Below, piece after piece: positions 56,954-58,433 of a DNA stretch of 58,433 nt. The DNA lies in assembly GCA_001512995.1 (NCBI GenBank), contig LFRY01000057.1:19750-78182 (forward strand), in the 5' to 3' direction. Position 1 is the first letter of the stretch; every line of letters starts with the position of its first letter. The notes beneath the pieces are model-generated. The model was not told where the DNA came from. It saw nothing but the letters and a program-made list of their open reading frames with translations, and made no database searches. The position numbers and the translations under genes were made by a program. The DNA comes from Acholeplasmatales bacterium DTU067 (GTDB lineage Bacteria; Bacillota_I; Bacilli_A; ML615J-28; CAG-698).

Positions 56954-57647
56954 TGAGACCAAGTATTGTATAAGATGCGAAAGAAGATAACCACATAATC
57001 TTTCCCGTGGGTTTAGGCTTGTCGCTTTTCTCCTTAAGGGAATCAATGGTGCCGTCAAAGGCTTTATTCCAGCGCATCAGGGAAGCTTTGGAGATGTGGT
57101 ATTTCGTACAGATGTGGTAGACAGAATAACGTCCGGTACGATAAGTGGTAACTGCATGAAATTTTGTTTTGATATAGTGAAATCTTTGTGATAAAATAGC
57201 CATGTGACGTTCCTCAGAAGGATGATAAGACACTTCGGTTATGTACTAAGAATTGTTCAGACGAATTATGGTCAGGAATTCAGTTATTTCAAGGAAACAG
57301 AGAGAGTGCATCCGTTTGACAGAGAGTGTGAAAGGCTTGGGATTGTTCAAGAACTCCGAGGCATAACGGCAAAGTGGAAAGAAGCCATCGAACCGACAAT
57401 GAACGTTTCTATTCAACACTCAGGTTTTATAGCTACGAAGACCTTCAAAAACAAGGCCAAAGATATCTCTACAGATCCAACAGAATTGGCATGACTCCTT
57501 TGAAAAAAGAAGGCTTGAGCTGCTTGAAACCGATATGGTGAACTGGCTCAAAACCGCATAAAACTTTTTCGCGCGCCCCAGATACTAAGGGGGACACATT
57601 CCCCCTTATACCCCTTTGTTGTCTCTTCTTTCACTTATTTGGTCTCA
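56954..57647. mobile_element. scrambled insertion-sequence remnant (DDE/rve transposase)
   Basis: The ends are imperfect inverted repeats: TGAGACCAAGTA (56954-56965) and, read in reverse complement, TGAGACCAAATA (57636-57647). On the minus strand, 57203 to about 56990 encodes a transposase N-terminus with a helix-turn-helix (YSVYHICTKYHISKASLMRWNKAFDG). On the plus strand, from 57204, is the C-terminal rve part (RIVQTNYGQEFSYF, HPFDRECERLG, then in another frame HNGKVERSHRTDNERFYS and LELLETDMVNWLKTA), ending at TAA 57559-57561. The halves are head to head, the second catalytic Asp (QTDNG) is lost and there are frameshifts, so it is inactive. TAAGGGGG/CCCCCTTA (57586-57608) is a further inverted repeat inside. 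This fills the gap from 56851 to 57738. Confidence 0.75.
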
Positions 57648-57668
57648 AATCATTTACAATCATACATA

Positions 57669-57688
57669 TTTTTTTCTTGTATATTAAT
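57669..57688 (+). repeat. 20-bp direct repeat, right copy
   Basis: Identical to 56912-56931. TTGTAT within it (57678-57683) stands 17 bases before TATCAT (57701-57706), a possible weak promoter for the ABC gene. Confidence 0.75.
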
Positions 57689-57737
57689 TACGAGATGTTA
57701 TATCATATTAGTGAAGATATAGAAAGGAATATGCAAT

Positions 57738-58433
57738 ATGCAGGAATCCATTGTGATAAGGGACTTGCGGAAGACATTCCGCATGTCCAATAAACAAAGG
57801 CAACTTGAAGGAAGCAAGAGCAAAGTCAAAGTTGCGGTCGACGACATTTCCTTCACCACTTACAGGGGTGAGATTTTCGGACTGCTCGGACCGAACGGGG
57901 CCGGAAAGACGACGACCTTGCGTTGCATCGCGACTCTAATCAAGCCCGATTCGGGGGAGGTTTTTGTAGAAGGAGTAAGCATCAAAGACGAAGTTAACAT
58001 CAAGAAAAAAATAGCCTTTCTGACCAATGATTTGAAACTGGAAAAGATGTTCACGCCCAATTACCTTTTCGATTATTTCTCTTCCTTTTATGGAATTGAT
58101 TCCGAAATATCGGCGCGGAGGAAGAGATTCCTTTTTGAAAAATTCGGAATCGATAGGTTTGCGGAAGTGAAAATCGGAGAGCTTTCCAGCGGCATGCAAC
58201 AAAAAACATCAATTGCCATTTCGCTGGTGAACGATCCCGAAGTCGTCATTTTTGACGAGCCGACCAATGGTTTGGATGTCATCACTGCCAAAACAGTGAC
58301 GGATTTTCTCTTGGACTTACGGGCTCGGGGGAAGAGCATCATCATCAGCACGCACATTATGAATCTTGTGGAAAAGATTTGCGACAGGGTCGGAATCATC
58401 CTTGACGGGAAATTGGTGCTAACGGATTCCGTC
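57738..58433 (+). CDS. ABC-2 type transporter ATP-binding protein (NatA-like), truncated by the window end
   Basis: 232 codons without a stop, running off the window. Walker A GLLGPNGAGKTTTLRCI (about 53-69), signature ELSSGMQQKTSIA, Walker B VVIFDEPTNGLD and the H-loop IIISTHIMN are all intact, in clear contrast to the degenerate ATPase at 12892-13773. The NLKLEKMFTPNYLFDYFSSFYGI region is typical of Na+ efflux or antibiotic-type ABC-2 exporters. ATG 57738 follows AAGGAA by about 10 bases. A permease probably follows outside the window. Confidence 0.88.
   Translation, partial: MQESIVIRDLRKTFRMSNKQRQLEGSKSKVKVAVDDISFTTYRGEIFGLLGPNGAGKTTTLRCIATLIKPDSGEVFVEGVSIKDEVNIKKKIAFLTNDLKLEKMFTPNYLFDYFSSFYGIDSEISARRKRFLFEKFGIDRFAEVKIGELSSGMQQKTSIAISLVNDPEVVIFDEPTNGLDVITAKTVTDFLLDLRARGKSIIISTHIMNLVEKICDRVGIILDGKLVLTDSV

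Overview
The window looks like chromosomal DNA of a spore-forming Bacillota, most likely a member of the class Bacilli outside the well-studied genera. Evidence: Shine-Dalgarno led genes with ATG/TTG/GTG starts, TTGACA/TATAAT promoters, many U-tailed intrinsic terminators, ribonuclease Y, YhaM, RecD2 and an ordered set of sporulation genes (spoIIR, spoIIQ, spoIIID, gpr, spoVS, cotE and a LysM coat protein). CotE is a Bacilli-type coat morphogen. I cannot name the genus from the sequence.

The order reads as three neighbourhoods known from Bacillus, compressed and joined. (1) 0.1-14.2 kb: alr, prmC, a membrane protein, tsaC, spoIIR, ywlB-like, upp, then an inserted polysaccharide operon (sugar transferase, three glycosyltransferases, Wzy/ligase-like protein) and a cobalamin adenosyltransferase, then a DUF1146 protein, spoIIQ, a degenerate ABC pair and spoIIID. 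(2) 30.7-42.6 kb: recD2, a small protein, comEA, comEC, a zinc-ribbon membrane protein, holA, an inserted rhamnose locus (deoR-type regulator, rhaB, rhaA, rhaD, broken GH78 rhamnosidase), rpsT, gpr and two small proteins. (3) 43.9-55.7 kb: pgsA, recA, rny, a decaying ECF-sigma island, ymdB, spoVS, an acetyltransferase, a P-loop kinase, miaB, cotE and a LysM/Tyr-rich coat protein. Between blocks 1 and 2 are yigZ, a CCA-enzyme-like nucleotidyltransferase coupled to yhaM, a CNNM/CorC protein, two very large PrsA-like lipoproteins flanking walJ, uvrB and mnmA. The right end holds a DUF362 ferredoxin, a scrambled insertion-sequence remnant and a truncated ABC ATPase.

The sporulation genes cover successive stages: SpoVS early; SpoIIR signalling from forespore to mother cell; SpoIIQ in the engulfment channel; SpoIIID as mother-cell regulator; CotE and the LysM protein in the coat; Gpr for breakdown of small acid-soluble proteins at germination. 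Candidate sigma-F (spoIIQ) and sigma-E (spoIIID, cotE) promoters fit this.

The most unusual items are an intact ABC-ATPase gene whose ATP-binding and hydrolysis motifs are all altered, encoded between spoIIQ and spoIIID; a CCA-adding-enzyme homologue with its catalytic carboxylates replaced, overlapping a 3'-5' exoribonuclease gene; a perfect H-type pseudoknot predicted at the 5' end of the large lipoprotein mRNA; and a decayed ECF sigma island with two inverted, frameshifted paralogues joined tail to tail.
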